Positions 52,112 through 60,748 of a stretch of 64,000 bases of DNA are shown piece after piece. The notes below the pieces were generated by a model that saw only the letters and a program-made list of their open reading frames with translations, had not been told where the DNA came from and made no database searches. The stretch is from NCBI RefSeq assembly GCF_029892605.1, contig NZ_JARXWF010000001.1, forward strand, positions 310,001 through 374,000, written 5' to 3'. Each line of letters opens with the position of its first letter. The stretch's first letter is position 1. A program made the position numbers and the translations under genes. Source of the DNA: Parabacteroides sp. PM6-13 (GTDB lineage Bacteria; Bacteroidota; Bacteroidia; Bacteroidales; Tannerellaceae).

Positions 52112-52131
52112 GTTAGTATAGTGGGATTTAG

Positions 52132-53376
52132 TTATAAAACATTTTTCAGCGCTAAGATACGCTGCATTTCGTTAAATATAAGCATATAGCCCTCATCAAC
52201 TCCCATACCGGGCTTGGCCAGGTATTGCACCGGGTTAGTTGCCATAGCGATATGAGCACACACCTCCGCAGAACGGTTGGTTTCGTTGCAGGTACCTCCC
52301 AGGTAAGCGCCAATATTATTCTCTTTACAGAAGACAACCGCTTCGATCGAGTTGTTGATACCACCCAAGTCAGGCGTCTTGATCTGAACCATATGTCCGG
52401 CTTTGCGCAAGGTGAAATCTTTGATATCCTCCAGGGTGTTACACCATTCATCGGCAACGATCTCTGCTTTGGATCCCATATTTTCCAACTCTTCACGGAT
52501 GATACGCAAGCCTTCTATCTGCGCTTCCTTCTCGCCCATATCCACCGGACCCTCTACCCGCAGCGCAAAAGGAGCGGCGATCTTTTCCAAACCGGCGATA
52601 TAGTTGGCAATCTTCTTAAAATCATTATCGAACACAAGCCCTAAGGTGCCATACACATCGATATGGATAACCGGGTTGTAGCTCTCAAAAGGCTTGAATT
52701 GCAGGATGCGGTTGCGCAACCACTCGATATAAGCCTCTATCTTTTCGCCCTTCAACCCTGTTTTTTCTTCCACATGATTGAACAGAGCGTGCGGCAATAC
52801 CTGAGCACCCTTCATAATCATCTTATCGGCATTGTTGTAGCGGTCATCGCCCGATTGCGTAAAGATAGGAATCATTGTGTCAGATACTGTCGTGCCGTAT
52901 TCCTCTGCAATGACCTGTGCCATCAGTTTCGACTGGCTTTTAGCCACTGCATCCAGGCACGCCTGCGTCACACCGTAGCGGATTGCCGTATGATAGATCT
53001 TACCGGTAGAGGGGCTTTTGCTCTTATCCACCAGGTCAGCCAGTTCTTTGAAGCTGGTGATCTCCCGGCCTATATACATCGGAGCAATCTCCTTTTCGAT
53101 CAACGGAATAAAGTCCTTAGCCAGGAACAAAGGATCGCGTCCGCCTGCTCCTGAATACTGTACAGCCGCGCAATCGCCATGTGCCACAGCCCCGTTTTCT
53201 AAGATAAAAAGTACAGAGATAGACTCTCCGGCCTGACGCACGGCGGTGAAACCTTCCGTCATCGGCTCTCCGATATAGAACGCGCCATCGTTTTTGGCAC
53301 CTGCTTTGATAGCTTTCTGGTCGTCAAAGAAAAAACCTGTTTTCCCCTGAGCGCATATTACATTTTTTATTTTCAT
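52132..53376 (-). CDS. mal: methylaspartate ammonia-lyase
   Basis: A 414-residue enolase-superfamily enzyme that removes ammonia from (2S,3S)-3-methylaspartate to give mesaconate. Active-site residues known from the clostridial enzyme are visible: the His in ALFNHVEEKTG, the metal ligands Asp in VIHIDVYG, Glu in LRVEGPVD and Asp in IVADEWCNT, and the base Lys in HMVQIKTPDLGG. CNETNRSAEVCAHIAMA is also typical. It follows glmE after 107 bp that contain the second 57-bp hairpin repeat, and precedes DUF1446 by 20 bp. Confidence 0.95.
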   Translation of the reverse strand: MKIKNVICAQGKTGFFFDDQKAIKAGAKNDGAFYIGEPMTEGFTAVRQAGESISVLFILENGAVAHGDCAAVQYSGAGGRDPLFLAKDFIPLIEKEIAPMYIGREITSFKELADLVDKSKSPSTGKIYHTAIRYGVTQACLDAVAKSQSKLMAQVIAEEYGTTVSDTMIPIFTQSGDDRYNNADKMIMKGAQVLPHALFNHVEEKTGLKGEKIEAYIEWLRNRILQFKPFESYNPVIHIDVYGTLGLVFDNDFKKIANYIAGLEKIAAPFALRVEGPVDMGEKEAQIEGLRIIREELENMGSKAEIVADEWCNTLEDIKDFTLRKAGHMVQIKTPDLGGINNSIEAVVFCKENNIGAYLGGTCNETNRSAEVCAHIAMATNPVQYLAKPGMGVDEGYMLIFNEMQRILALKNVL

Positions 53377-53407
53377 TTTGATTCTGTTTTATTGTTTTAC
53401 ATTTTAT

Positions 53408-53464
53408 TCTCCCACCACCCCACCGCTGCAAGCAGCGGTCCCCCCCTCCTCGGGCAGGAGGGGA
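53408..53464. repeat. 57-bp GC-rich double-hairpin repeat, copy 2
   Basis: Identical to 50624-50680. It lies between glmE and mal, 19 bp from the end of glmE, in a gap of only 107 bp. Both copies are in the same orientation relative to the operon. On the minus strand the hairpins are not followed by a T-run, so termination is not the obvious role. Confidence 0.85.
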
Positions 53465-53483
53465 ACTGGATTAGGAAAATTTT

Positions 53484-54941
53484 TTATTTCCCATGCGGTC
53501 TCCCCACCAGGAATCCCTTTCCAATTGCATACACATCGTCGACCACCATCTGGAAGCTAACCGGGCGTTTTTCGAACGCGGCACGTTCTTCCAATTTGGA
53601 ACGATGGAAAGCTTTCAGTTCCGGAGTCAATGGCACATTACCCGTATCGAGCAGGCGAACCGCACCGGAATTATCGCGTGCTGGCATCAGTTTGCCGGCA
53701 TTGAATTTGCTCGGAGCAAACGGAATATCGATCACGCCGGCTTCAAAGGCTGCAATGGTGCCCTGCACATAATCGCCTTTACCCAGTTCCTCTACCTTGT
53801 TCAGGATACAGGTTACCTCTTCTTTGATGATCTGGCTCTCAGCAACAACAGCCGGTATTTCAACAAAAGACTGGTCTTTCAGCATCGAGGTCAACTGCTT
53901 GGTGGCTTTCAAACCGGCAGCATTCGCCTCTTTGGTAGGCACACCCATCGCTTCATGCGGTGTTTTTACGATCACTTTGGTTGCTTTCGCCAATACGGCA
54001 GCAGCAGCCCCCCAGGAGATCACAGCAAACGACTTCGCCTCATCCTGTGGGAAGCCTCCCATCCACTGATGGAAAACGGTGGTTACCCGTACATCTTCAA
54101 AACCGAACTTATCCAGATACTCCCGTGTCAGGTGGTTCAACGCGCGGATAGCCGCCACGTCCTGAATCAGGTTACCACATTGTCCGTAACCCACCGTAAT
54201 ATCTTTCACCCCTTGTGTGGCCGCCAGCAAGGCTTCGATAATGGCCACCGAATTCGAGATACAAGGCGGAACCAGCGTACCTGTCAACGGACCGAACGGT
54301 TCCCGGTTGATCGACACACCCGCCTCTTCATATATCCCTACCAGACGGTCGGCATATTGCCAGTGAGCAATCGTGCTTGCCAGTGAGTGGTTCTTGGAGT
54401 AAGGTATATTATAGGAGATACCACCCCCTTCATACGAGGTGAAACCGCCGGCAATGGTGATCTCAGTCAACAAACGAGCATCAGGCGTTCCGTGACGTAC
54501 CTGCACAGGCGTCTCCAACGAAGAGGTCACCGTACGGCAAATGTCTACCCCATAGTTAACCGCCGGGAAACCATTCAGCATCGAGCGACCGCTCTCCTTG
54601 CTCTTCTCAATCCCTACTTCCGCCTCTTTATAACGGTTCAGGCGGGTATAGCTGTCGATCGTGCTGGGCAACAGATCCGCTTCGCCTTCCGTTTCCAGGT
54701 ATTGCAAAAGCTTGATATGCTCCGTATACAGCGCCACACCGGCGCGAGGCTGTATCAGTGTCACTCCTTCCGCTTTGGCTTTGGCCAATTTGTCACCAAA
54801 ACGCTTGGCAGAGGCAATGCCCTGCTGATACTCGATGGCTTTTTCAAGGTCAACTGACTTGCCGGTAGGCCATTGTTGGAGCACCTCTTCGCGTTCTTTG
54901 AAAAACTCATCTTGGGTAAGTTTTCTGTTTTTAAGTTCCAT
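53484..54941 (-). CDS. glmE: glutamate mutase epsilon (catalytic) subunit
   Basis: A 485-residue TIM-barrel subunit of coenzyme-B12-dependent glutamate mutase, which rearranges L-glutamate to (2S,3S)-3-methylaspartate. Markers: [74 protein letters not shown] and [19 protein letters not shown]. The length matches the clostridial GlmE/MutE. The B12-binding partner glmS and the accessory glmL are encoded just upstream (30 bp gap to glmL). Confidence 0.96.
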   Translation of the reverse strand: MELKNRKLTQDEFFKEREEVLQQWPTGKSVDLEKAIEYQQGIASAKRFGDKLAKAKAEGVTLIQPRAGVALYTEHIKLLQYLETEGEADLLPSTIDSYTRLNRYKEAEVGIEKSKESGRSMLNGFPAVNYGVDICRTVTSSLETPVQVRHGTPDARLLTEITIAGGFTSYEGGGISYNIPYSKNHSLASTIAHWQYADRLVGIYEEAGVSINREPFGPLTGTLVPPCISNSVAIIEALLAATQGVKDITVGYGQCGNLIQDVAAIRALNHLTREYLDKFGFEDVRVTTVFHQWMGGFPQDEAKSFAVISWGAAAAVLAKATKVIVKTPHEAMGVPTKEANAAGLKATKQLTSMLKDQSFVEIPAVVAESQIIKEEVTCILNKVEELGKGDYVQGTIAAFEAGVIDIPFAPSKFNAGKLMPARDNSGAVRLLDTGNVPLTPELKAFHRSKLEERAAFEKRPVSFQMVVDDVYAIGKGFLVGRPHGK

Positions 54942-54971
54942 TTTTTATTTAAGTTATTTTTGGTGTTTTAT

Positions 54972-56345
54972 TTATATAATCTCTTCTTTCATAAAATGCA
55001 ATGCCAGTTCGGGATCGATACTCCCCAGCAACCCCATCGAAGCAAAAACATATCGCCTGTCGAATAGGAAAGCCGGTTGTTTCGGCTTCAGGAGATAAGG
55101 CTTCCGTGGATTGTAGAGGCTCCCTTTCAGGATATTGGGCGGATGACAGCTGTTGATAATCGCCCCGCCTATACCTATTATATAAGAGAGTTCCGACAGG
55201 TCTTTGCCCGTCAGGGTGAATATCTCGCCCAAAGGCGTATAAGAACTTTCCAAAAAGCCACAATGCCGTTCGACCGCTACTTCCACCGCCCGGTGTGCCA
55301 AAAGAGCATCTATAAGTTGCTCTTCGCGGCTGTCAGCGATCGTTTCCGGCTTGGCAATACATCGCTTCACCCAGTCCTCGATAGCCGATCGGCTGATGCC
55401 CGACTCACGCTCCATCGCTTCGAGATCCGATACCTCCATGAGCGATGGCAGACTATAACGCATACCCAGGTCGCCTTCGACGGTTCGTTTGCTGAATGGC
55501 TCGGGCAGCCCCTTCTCCAACACATTACTCATCGAGGGTTTGCCGTCCGACATCGAATAGATATCGGTCGTTGCTCCGCCCAGATCCACCGCCATAAAGT
55601 CGCCGATACCGGGCGTTTTCCGCGTGCCCTTGCTCAACAGCTCACAAGCGGCCATAACTGCCAATGGCGTTGGGATCACGTCGGCAGACGCCAGTGCCTG
55701 CACGCCGGAGAGTCCTTTGGCATCAATAATTTTTCGGATAAATACGTCGCGGATGCTCTGACGAGCCGGTTCGATATCGAGCTTATTGAAGGTCGGCATG
55801 ACATTCTTTGTCAACACATAATCCTTGCCGGCCGCTTCGAAAATGGCTTCGATCTCGTGGGAGGCACTCTTATTGCCGGCCACGATCACCGTAAAGTCAC
55901 GGTCTATCTCACACAAACGGCGGGCATTGGCTATGATCACCTCTTTGTTGCCCCCATCGGTGCCCCCGCAGAGTAGAATAATATCGGGATCGATCGCATA
56001 GATCTCCTCCTGTTCCATGCGGGATATCTCAAACGAGTAGGTACGGATCACCTTGGCACCGGCGCTCGACGCGGCCAAACGGGCTGCCTGAGCAGTCAGT
56101 TCGGGCACAAGCCCCAGGGCAACCATCTTCAGTCCGCCGCCGGCGCTGCTGCAACACAACAGGCGATCATAGCGAAAAGCCCCTATCCGCTCCTCCAGTA
56201 GATGCAAAGCGGCATGAAAGCCATGCATGATATCTGTATCGATGGTGGTAAATGCGCTTGCGGTGCCTAAAATAACGGCATCGGTCGCATTAATTGCCGT
56301 GAGTTTGGTATAGGTACTACCAAAATCTACCGTAAGAATATTCAT
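54972..56345 (-). CDS. glmL: glutamate mutase accessory protein GlmL (MutL)
   Basis: A 457-residue ASKHA-fold ATPase. The phosphate-binding loops are VDFGSTYTKLTAI at the N-terminus and AVDLGGATTDIYSM near 240, with LLCGGTDGG and GIGGAIINS as further markers. GlmL is regularly encoded between glmS and glmE and is thought to reactivate the B12 mutase by exchanging damaged cofactor, in the manner of diol dehydratase reactivases. Here it keeps that order: glmS 19 bp upstream, glmE 30 bp downstream. Confidence 0.94.
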   Translation of the reverse strand: MNILTVDFGSTYTKLTAINATDAVILGTASAFTTIDTDIMHGFHAALHLLEERIGAFRYDRLLCCSSAGGGLKMVALGLVPELTAQAARLAASSAGAKVIRTYSFEISRMEQEEIYAIDPDIILLCGGTDGGNKEVIIANARRLCEIDRDFTVIVAGNKSASHEIEAIFEAAGKDYVLTKNVMPTFNKLDIEPARQSIRDVFIRKIIDAKGLSGVQALASADVIPTPLAVMAACELLSKGTRKTPGIGDFMAVDLGGATTDIYSMSDGKPSMSNVLEKGLPEPFSKRTVEGDLGMRYSLPSLMEVSDLEAMERESGISRSAIEDWVKRCIAKPETIADSREEQLIDALLAHRAVEVAVERHCGFLESSYTPLGEIFTLTGKDLSELSYIIGIGGAIINSCHPPNILKGSLYNPRKPYLLKPKQPAFLFDRRYVFASMGLLGSIDPELALHFMKEEII

Positions 56346-56364
56346 CGTACAATGTTGGGGAGTC

Positions 56365-56778
56365 CTACGATAGGCCTAATATCTCTTTCAGGTCGGCGAT
56401 GGTTGTTTCGATAGTTGTTCCGGGAGGATAGGCTTTGGTGAATCCCATATCCATGAATCGCTTCTCCACTTCAGCAAAATCCTGCTTCCCTACAACCAGA
56501 TTGCCACCGGCCAACAAAGGAATGCCTTTCAACCCTGCCTCATCGCACTTTTCGCGCAATCCCTGACAGTCGATCTCGCCATGTCCGTAGAGGGAGGAAA
56601 CCAAGATTACATCCGCGTTTGTTTCCAAAGCAGCGGCAATGTATTCCTCCTGAGAAACCATTACGCCAAGGTTCACAATGTTAAATCCTTCTTTCTCGAG
56701 TGCATACGCGATAATTTTGTTTCCAACAGCATGCACATCGGCGCCGATCACGCCGGTTACAATTGTCTTCTTTTCCAT
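56365..56778 (-). CDS. glmS: glutamate mutase sigma (B12-binding) subunit
   Basis: A 137-residue Rossmann-like B12-binding subunit. The base-off/His-on cobalamin signature is complete: DVHAVG (DxHxxG, with the axial His), SSL in [11 protein letters not shown] and GG in [10 protein letters not shown]. Together with GlmE it forms glutamate mutase. The symbol glmS is also used for glucosamine-6-phosphate synthase, which this is not. It is the first gene of the nine-gene operon. I see no cobalamin riboswitch in the 346 bp upstream. Confidence 0.95.
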   Translation of the reverse strand: MEKKTIVTGVIGADVHAVGNKIIAYALEKEGFNIVNLGVMVSQEEYIAAALETNADVILVSSLYGHGEIDCQGLREKCDEAGLKGIPLLAGGNLVVGKQDFAEVEKRFMDMGFTKAYPPGTTIETTIADLKEILGLS

Positions 56779-57124
56779 GTGTTTTTCGAATGTTCTTTTT
56801 GTTAGCTATTTCCTAGATTTTATTGCAATTCGCTCTATTAGCCTTCAAAAAAATTGTCATTTTGTTCGTTTAAATTAATAATTAAGACATCAGCACAAAT
56901 TGATTGTCCTTAAACAGAAAATGTTTCAAGAAGATCGCCCCCTAAAACACCTCTATTTCAGTCCTATTACGGGACAAATGTATCCATTATTTGGATATAA
57001 AAAAGAAATTTAATGACTTTTATTTTCACAAAAACACGACACCCGATTATGCCGAATCGCGCTTTTGCATTACAACAGAAAAAGAGGGCAACAAAATCAT
57101 AGTTTTGCTGCCCTCTTCTTTCAT
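56779..57124. other. 346-bp intergenic region upstream of the methylaspartate operon
   Basis: No gene is visible. The end next to the GH127-type gene holds an intrinsic terminator (57082-57117). The rest is AT-rich and must carry the promoter of the methylaspartate operon, but I find no convincing TAnnTTTG with a spaced TTTG and no cobalamin-riboswitch core. Confidence 0.5.
57082..57117 (-). terminator. intrinsic terminator of the GH127-type gene
   Basis: AAGAGGGCA (57082-57090) pairs with TGCCCTCTT (57109-57117), and CAAAA/TTTTG extends the stem after one mismatch. On the minus strand the stem runs into a CTCTTTTTC tract. It lies 8 bp after the stop codon at 57125. Confidence 0.75.
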
Positions 57125-60100
57125 TTATTTCAGCGCGTCTTTCAGCTTTTCAACCGCATTTTGTATCATATCATGCGTGCCGCTTCCATCGATGACATAG
57201 GCCGTCACCATCTCCGCGTAGGCAATCGCGTCAGCGATTGTCGGTGTCACCTCGGAAGGGATCACTCTTCCGGCCTGTCGGAGCAGGGTTGACAACGGAT
57301 AGAGATCTTCCGGTTCGGGTAGGTTACCGGGTCTCATGGTGTTGATTGCTGCGTTAAGAGAGGAGGTTGCCAGATTAACTTCATTCTGGTTATAGTTCTT
57401 ATCCTTGTTTTGATAGGTTATTTGCGCGCGTTGGAGTTGTCCCATCAGGCGTCTGTAGGCATGCGGTGCCCATGGGGAATATTCCGGCACCTTCACCGCC
57501 AGCGCGTTCCACGCCTCCTGTGCCTTCTTCCTTTCGGCAGCCAGTTCCAATACGGCACCCAAAGCGCTCTTGTCGACGCTGGAGGCCAGCACCAGGTCGT
57601 CCATCGCTTTGCGCAACGTCAGGATCTGCTTGTCGACCTGCAATTGCAAGTCACCTTTTTCGTTCACCTCTTTGGCAGAAGCAATCGCCATTTGAAGCGC
57701 ATCGTATTTGTCCCAGGTATAGTCAGCCGCCACCTTCGCTTCAGCCTCTTTCAGTATCGAAGCAAGCGCCGTCTTGTTCAGTTTGACTGAAGCCAACCCA
57801 TTTATCGCCTGATCGATCGCAGCAATCTGAGCCGTGATCTGCCCTTGGGACACCTCCTTGGCATGTACCAGTTTCTCGCCGGCAGCCATGGCCTTTTTCA
57901 ATGCCTTATAAGAGGCTTTGGTGTAGTTCTTCGGCTGGAAAACAGCGGCATCCCGCAATTTTGCCGACAACAGGCTTCTGAATTCACCAATCATATCACC
58001 CACCAGGTTGATGCGGAAATAGTGTGTCGAGTTCTCATCTTTGTAATAGTCCGGCTCAAAAGTATTCCCGCCAAGCGTCAGGGTGTAAAGATTCCCTTTC
58101 GATCCGGTCGAGCCACCGCTGGGGCCATTGGCAATAATACTCTCCAAATAGGAATCGATTGTCAGCGTCGCCTCTTCCCATTCGTTCACGCCGGTAGCCG
58201 TCATAGCCAACGGACCATACATCAGGGTAGCTGCCCACATGGGGTCCAGCTGTAGATTGGGCTGATTGCGCCCCACCGTAGCAGTTTCCATCTTATCAGG
58301 ACCATAATCGAGATGTTTACTAAACGGCATAATCACCTCCACCACATCTTCGGTGGTCCAATCACGCGCGGGGATAGAGACATAAGAGCTCGGCTGATAG
58401 CTGGCAGCGATAGAGACACCATTGAGCTTCACCTCAAAACCTTCCGTAGCCCAATAAGGCACACGCAATTTCATCTCGAAGTTAGCCTTGCCCTCCGTCA
58501 AACGGATGGTCGATTTCTCAGCCGGCCACAAGCAGTCTTGTTGAATAACCACTCCTTCCGCATCCCAACAAAGCGAGGTGGGTATATACAACGCCACCCA
58601 AAGGGTGTTCCCCCCAACAAAATAGGCCGCCTCCTGATATTTCACATGGTTCTCGGAACCTGTTCCACCACAACAAGAGGATTGCGGTGTATGGTTACCC
58701 CAAGGCTTGGAAGCGTTCAGACCTACCGCGTATTGATAGGTAGTCATATAATGTGAATGATGCAGAGAACCCACCAGCTGATTGTATAAAATACGCTCGT
58801 AGTAGTCCATATATTTGGCATCATCCGGATGGAAGCAATTCAGATCCTTCGTCAGCTTAGCCAGGTTGTAGGCACAACAGGTTTCATTCAACGTAGGCGC
58901 CCCGTTGGTAGTCATACTCAGAATCTGCGTATAGGGCTGACGAAACATCTCACCATTGCCGACACCACCGGTAGAATAGCGGTAGCGCCCCTGTATCATC
59001 TCCCAGAAATTCTGAGACAGATTGTAATAATAGGCTTCATTATTCCCCCGGAAGCTACGGAGAGCACTGATAATTTTCGGTATGTGCTGGTTAGCATGAC
59101 GGGTACGCACATCGTCTATATTCCGTGCCAACGGCTCATAGAAGGCAGGGCTATCGAAAAAGGCCGATGCCTCAAGCAGACGGGCTTTCTCCTGCGGATC
59201 ATTTACCATCTCGGAAAGACGCGCCAACGATTCGCCGGTTCCGCCATCTTCGCCGGCGATATACATATTCCACATTTCATAGCGATTGCCCGGGTTGGCC
59301 CGACGTTCTTCCTGTGTACCGTCTGTTTTCACGTAGGTACGGTAATGCAAGCGGTTCCAGATCCACAGCCCCATATCTTTGGCAATCAACAGGGCTTTAT
59401 CGGCTACCTGCTGATCGTCGACAAAGGTGGCGATATCGATCAAGCCCGCCAGCTGTTTGTGAATGGAATAATAGGGAGCCCACACCCAGTTCTCATTATT
59501 ATACGCGCGATACATCTCTATAAGCGCGGCGTGGTGAGCCGGGATGGCATTGAGGTAACCATAACCATATTTCGCCCATTCTGTCTTGTGCTGGTCGAAG
59601 TCTTTCCAGGAGCCTTTCATTTCACGTAGCTCCTCTTCCGGTGCGAAGTCACGCGCTTCCCAATAACGGCCTAACTCCTCATTCCACACAAAGGTTTTCT
59701 CCTGACATGCGCGCAATTCGTTGACCATCCGGGTCATATTCTCACGCAATATTCTTTTGTGCTCCGGATTCGTAGCGCTCGCGAAAGCCAACGCCAACGA
59801 AGACATATAGTGACCCGAGCCATGCCCCTTCAGTTTGGTGGTAGGCGAGTCCCATCCGTCGGACTTCGGATAGCCTTCGGTAGGCATGCCGTAGGTGTCA
59901 CGGTAGTTATAGAGCTGTTGAGCAACATCCCAGCTGATGATCTCACGGATAGCCAATTCCCGGTTGGAGGTCAAACGGTTATCACCTAAAATAGTCACCT
60001 TATTTAGGGGTACCGCCTCAGCCACAGGCTTGTTTGACGGCACATCGTAGGCCTGAGAGACCACCTTCACATGAGCGGTGATCGGATACCCATTGGCGGT

Positions 60101-60439
60101 GGTATTGTCGCCAATGATAAACCCTTCGATATCATATTCATGTCCAACCGGATGCGTCGTCGGATTGGCTTGATCCTCCTCTACGGCACGTGCCGAATTA
60201 GACCATTTCGTTTGGCGATATTCCGCTTTGCCATCGGAATAGGTCACCCAGACCTGATAAGGCAAGCGGGGGGTGGTTGCTACCGGCGATTCGATTTGAA
60301 TCGGTTCTACTTTAACAATCGACCGGACATCTGCCAAAGATATCTTTTCCGGAGAGGTAGAAGAGTGTGCTTCCGCATGACATGGCGTCGCCAACAAAAG
60401 ACAACTCACCGCGGGAATAAGAAAACTCAGTTTTTTCAT
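57125..60439 (-). CDS. large secreted GH127/GH146-type glycoside hydrolase with Ig-like and FIVAR domains
   Basis: A protein of about 1104 residues. Order: signal peptide (MKKLSFLIPAVSCLLLATPC); an immunoglobulin-like domain (about 35-125, PYQVWVTYSDGKAEYRQTKW); the DUF1680 catalytic region (about 130-760) with WDSPTTKLKGHGSGHYMSSL, YGYLNAIPAHHAALIEMY, WAPYYSIHKQLAGLID, NETCCAYNLAKL and SSCCGGTGSENHVKY; and a C-terminal all-helical region (about 830-1104) of FIVAR-like repeats. The paired cysteines fit the zinc-thiolate site of GH127/GH146 beta-L-arabinofuranosidases. The FIVAR repeats probably bind the cell surface or glycans. Met codons at 60448, 60442 and 60439 compete as start; 60439 gives the cleanest signal peptide. 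Confidence 0.82.
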   Translation of the reverse strand: MKKLSFLIPAVSCLLLATPCHAEAHSSTSPEKISLADVRSIVKVEPIQIESPVATTPRLPYQVWVTYSDGKAEYRQTKWSNSARAVEEDQANPTTHPVGHEYDIEGFIIGDNTTANGYPITAHVKVVSQAYDVPSNKPVAEAVPLNKVTILGDNRLTSNRELAIREIISWDVAQQLYNYRDTYGMPTEGYPKSDGWDSPTTKLKGHGSGHYMSSLALAFASATNPEHKRILRENMTRMVNELRACQEKTFVWNEELGRYWEARDFAPEEELREMKGSWKDFDQHKTEWAKYGYGYLNAIPAHHAALIEMYRAYNNENWVWAPYYSIHKQLAGLIDIATFVDDQQVADKALLIAKDMGLWIWNRLHYRTYVKTDGTQEERRANPGNRYEMWNMYIAGEDGGTGESLARLSEMVNDPQEKARLLEASAFFDSPAFYEPLARNIDDVRTRHANQHIPKIISALRSFRGNNEAYYYNLSQNFWEMIQGRYRYSTGGVGNGEMFRQPYTQILSMTTNGAPTLNETCCAYNLAKLTKDLNCFHPDDAKYMDYYERILYNQLVGSLHHSHYMTTYQYAVGLNASKPWGNHTPQSSCCGGTGSENHVKYQEAAYFVGGNTLWVALYIPTSLCWDAEGVVIQQDCLWPAEKSTIRLTEGKANFEMKLRVPYWATEGFEVKLNGVSIAASYQPSSYVSIPARDWTTEDVVEVIMPFSKHLDYGPDKMETATVGRNQPNLQLDPMWAATLMYGPLAMTATGVNEWEEATLTIDSYLESIIANGPSGGSTGSKGNLYTLTLGGNTFEPDYYKDENSTHYFRINLVGDMIGEFRSLLSAKLRDAAVFQPKNYTKASYKALKKAMAAGEKLVHAKEVSQGQITAQIAAIDQAINGLASVKLNKTALASILKEAEAKVAADYTWDKYDALQMAIASAKEVNEKGDLQLQVDKQILTLRKAMDDLVLASSVDKSALGAVLELAAERKKAQEAWNALAVKVPEYSPWAPHAYRRLMGQLQRAQITYQNKDKNYNQNEVNLATSSLNAAINTMRPGNLPEPEDLYPLSTLLRQAGRVIPSEVTPTIADAIAYAEMVTAYVIDGSGTHDMIQNAVEKLKDALK

Positions 60440-60748
60440 CATTATCATATTATGCTTTGTTATATTTATCCTAAACCAACTACATGCAAATTAAGTATAC
60501 TTTACATTGTTTAAGTATAAGAATAATCTAATTTCATAGAAAAAACATCCAAAGGACTCCCCTCCCCACCCATACCATTAACCACCTGAAAGAAAAGAAA
60601 ATACAATATTTTACATGAAAATTATAGATTGTTTTTTTATTGTTTTAGTCTATTTTTCCCGTACGACCCCTCTTTTCGTTCGATACAAGATTTTGTATCT
60701 TGTCATCCCGAATCATGCAAAACACAAATTAGTACAATAGTCTAATCC
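60440..60748. other. divergent intergenic region with a palindrome
   Basis: This separates the GH127-type gene from the large secreted protein gene and must hold both promoters. It is AT-rich. The only clear structure is the palindrome at 60682-60699. I find no consensus promoter in either direction. Confidence 0.4.
60682..60699. promoter_or_regulatory. candidate operator palindrome upstream of the HEGGH protein gene
   Basis: GATACAAGATTTTGTATC is a perfect 7-bp inverted repeat with a 4-base centre. A second overlapping symmetry, ACAAGAT/ATCTTGT (60685-60703), extends it. It lies 50 bp before the start codon. No regulator gene is nearby. Confidence 0.4.

Noticed and set aside
53484-56778. 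Methylmalonyl-CoA mutase reading of the B12 genes
   Set aside because: Subunit sizes, gene order glmS-glmL-glmE and the neighbouring methylaspartate ammonia-lyase all point to glutamate mutase.
56779-57081. Cobalamin riboswitch upstream of the B12-dependent glutamate mutase operon
   Set aside because: I looked for a B12-box-like core on the minus strand and a long structured leader and found neither.
58829-59629. 266-codon plus-strand frame
   Set aside because: Antisense to the catalytic core of the GH127/GH146-type gene with no motif of its own.
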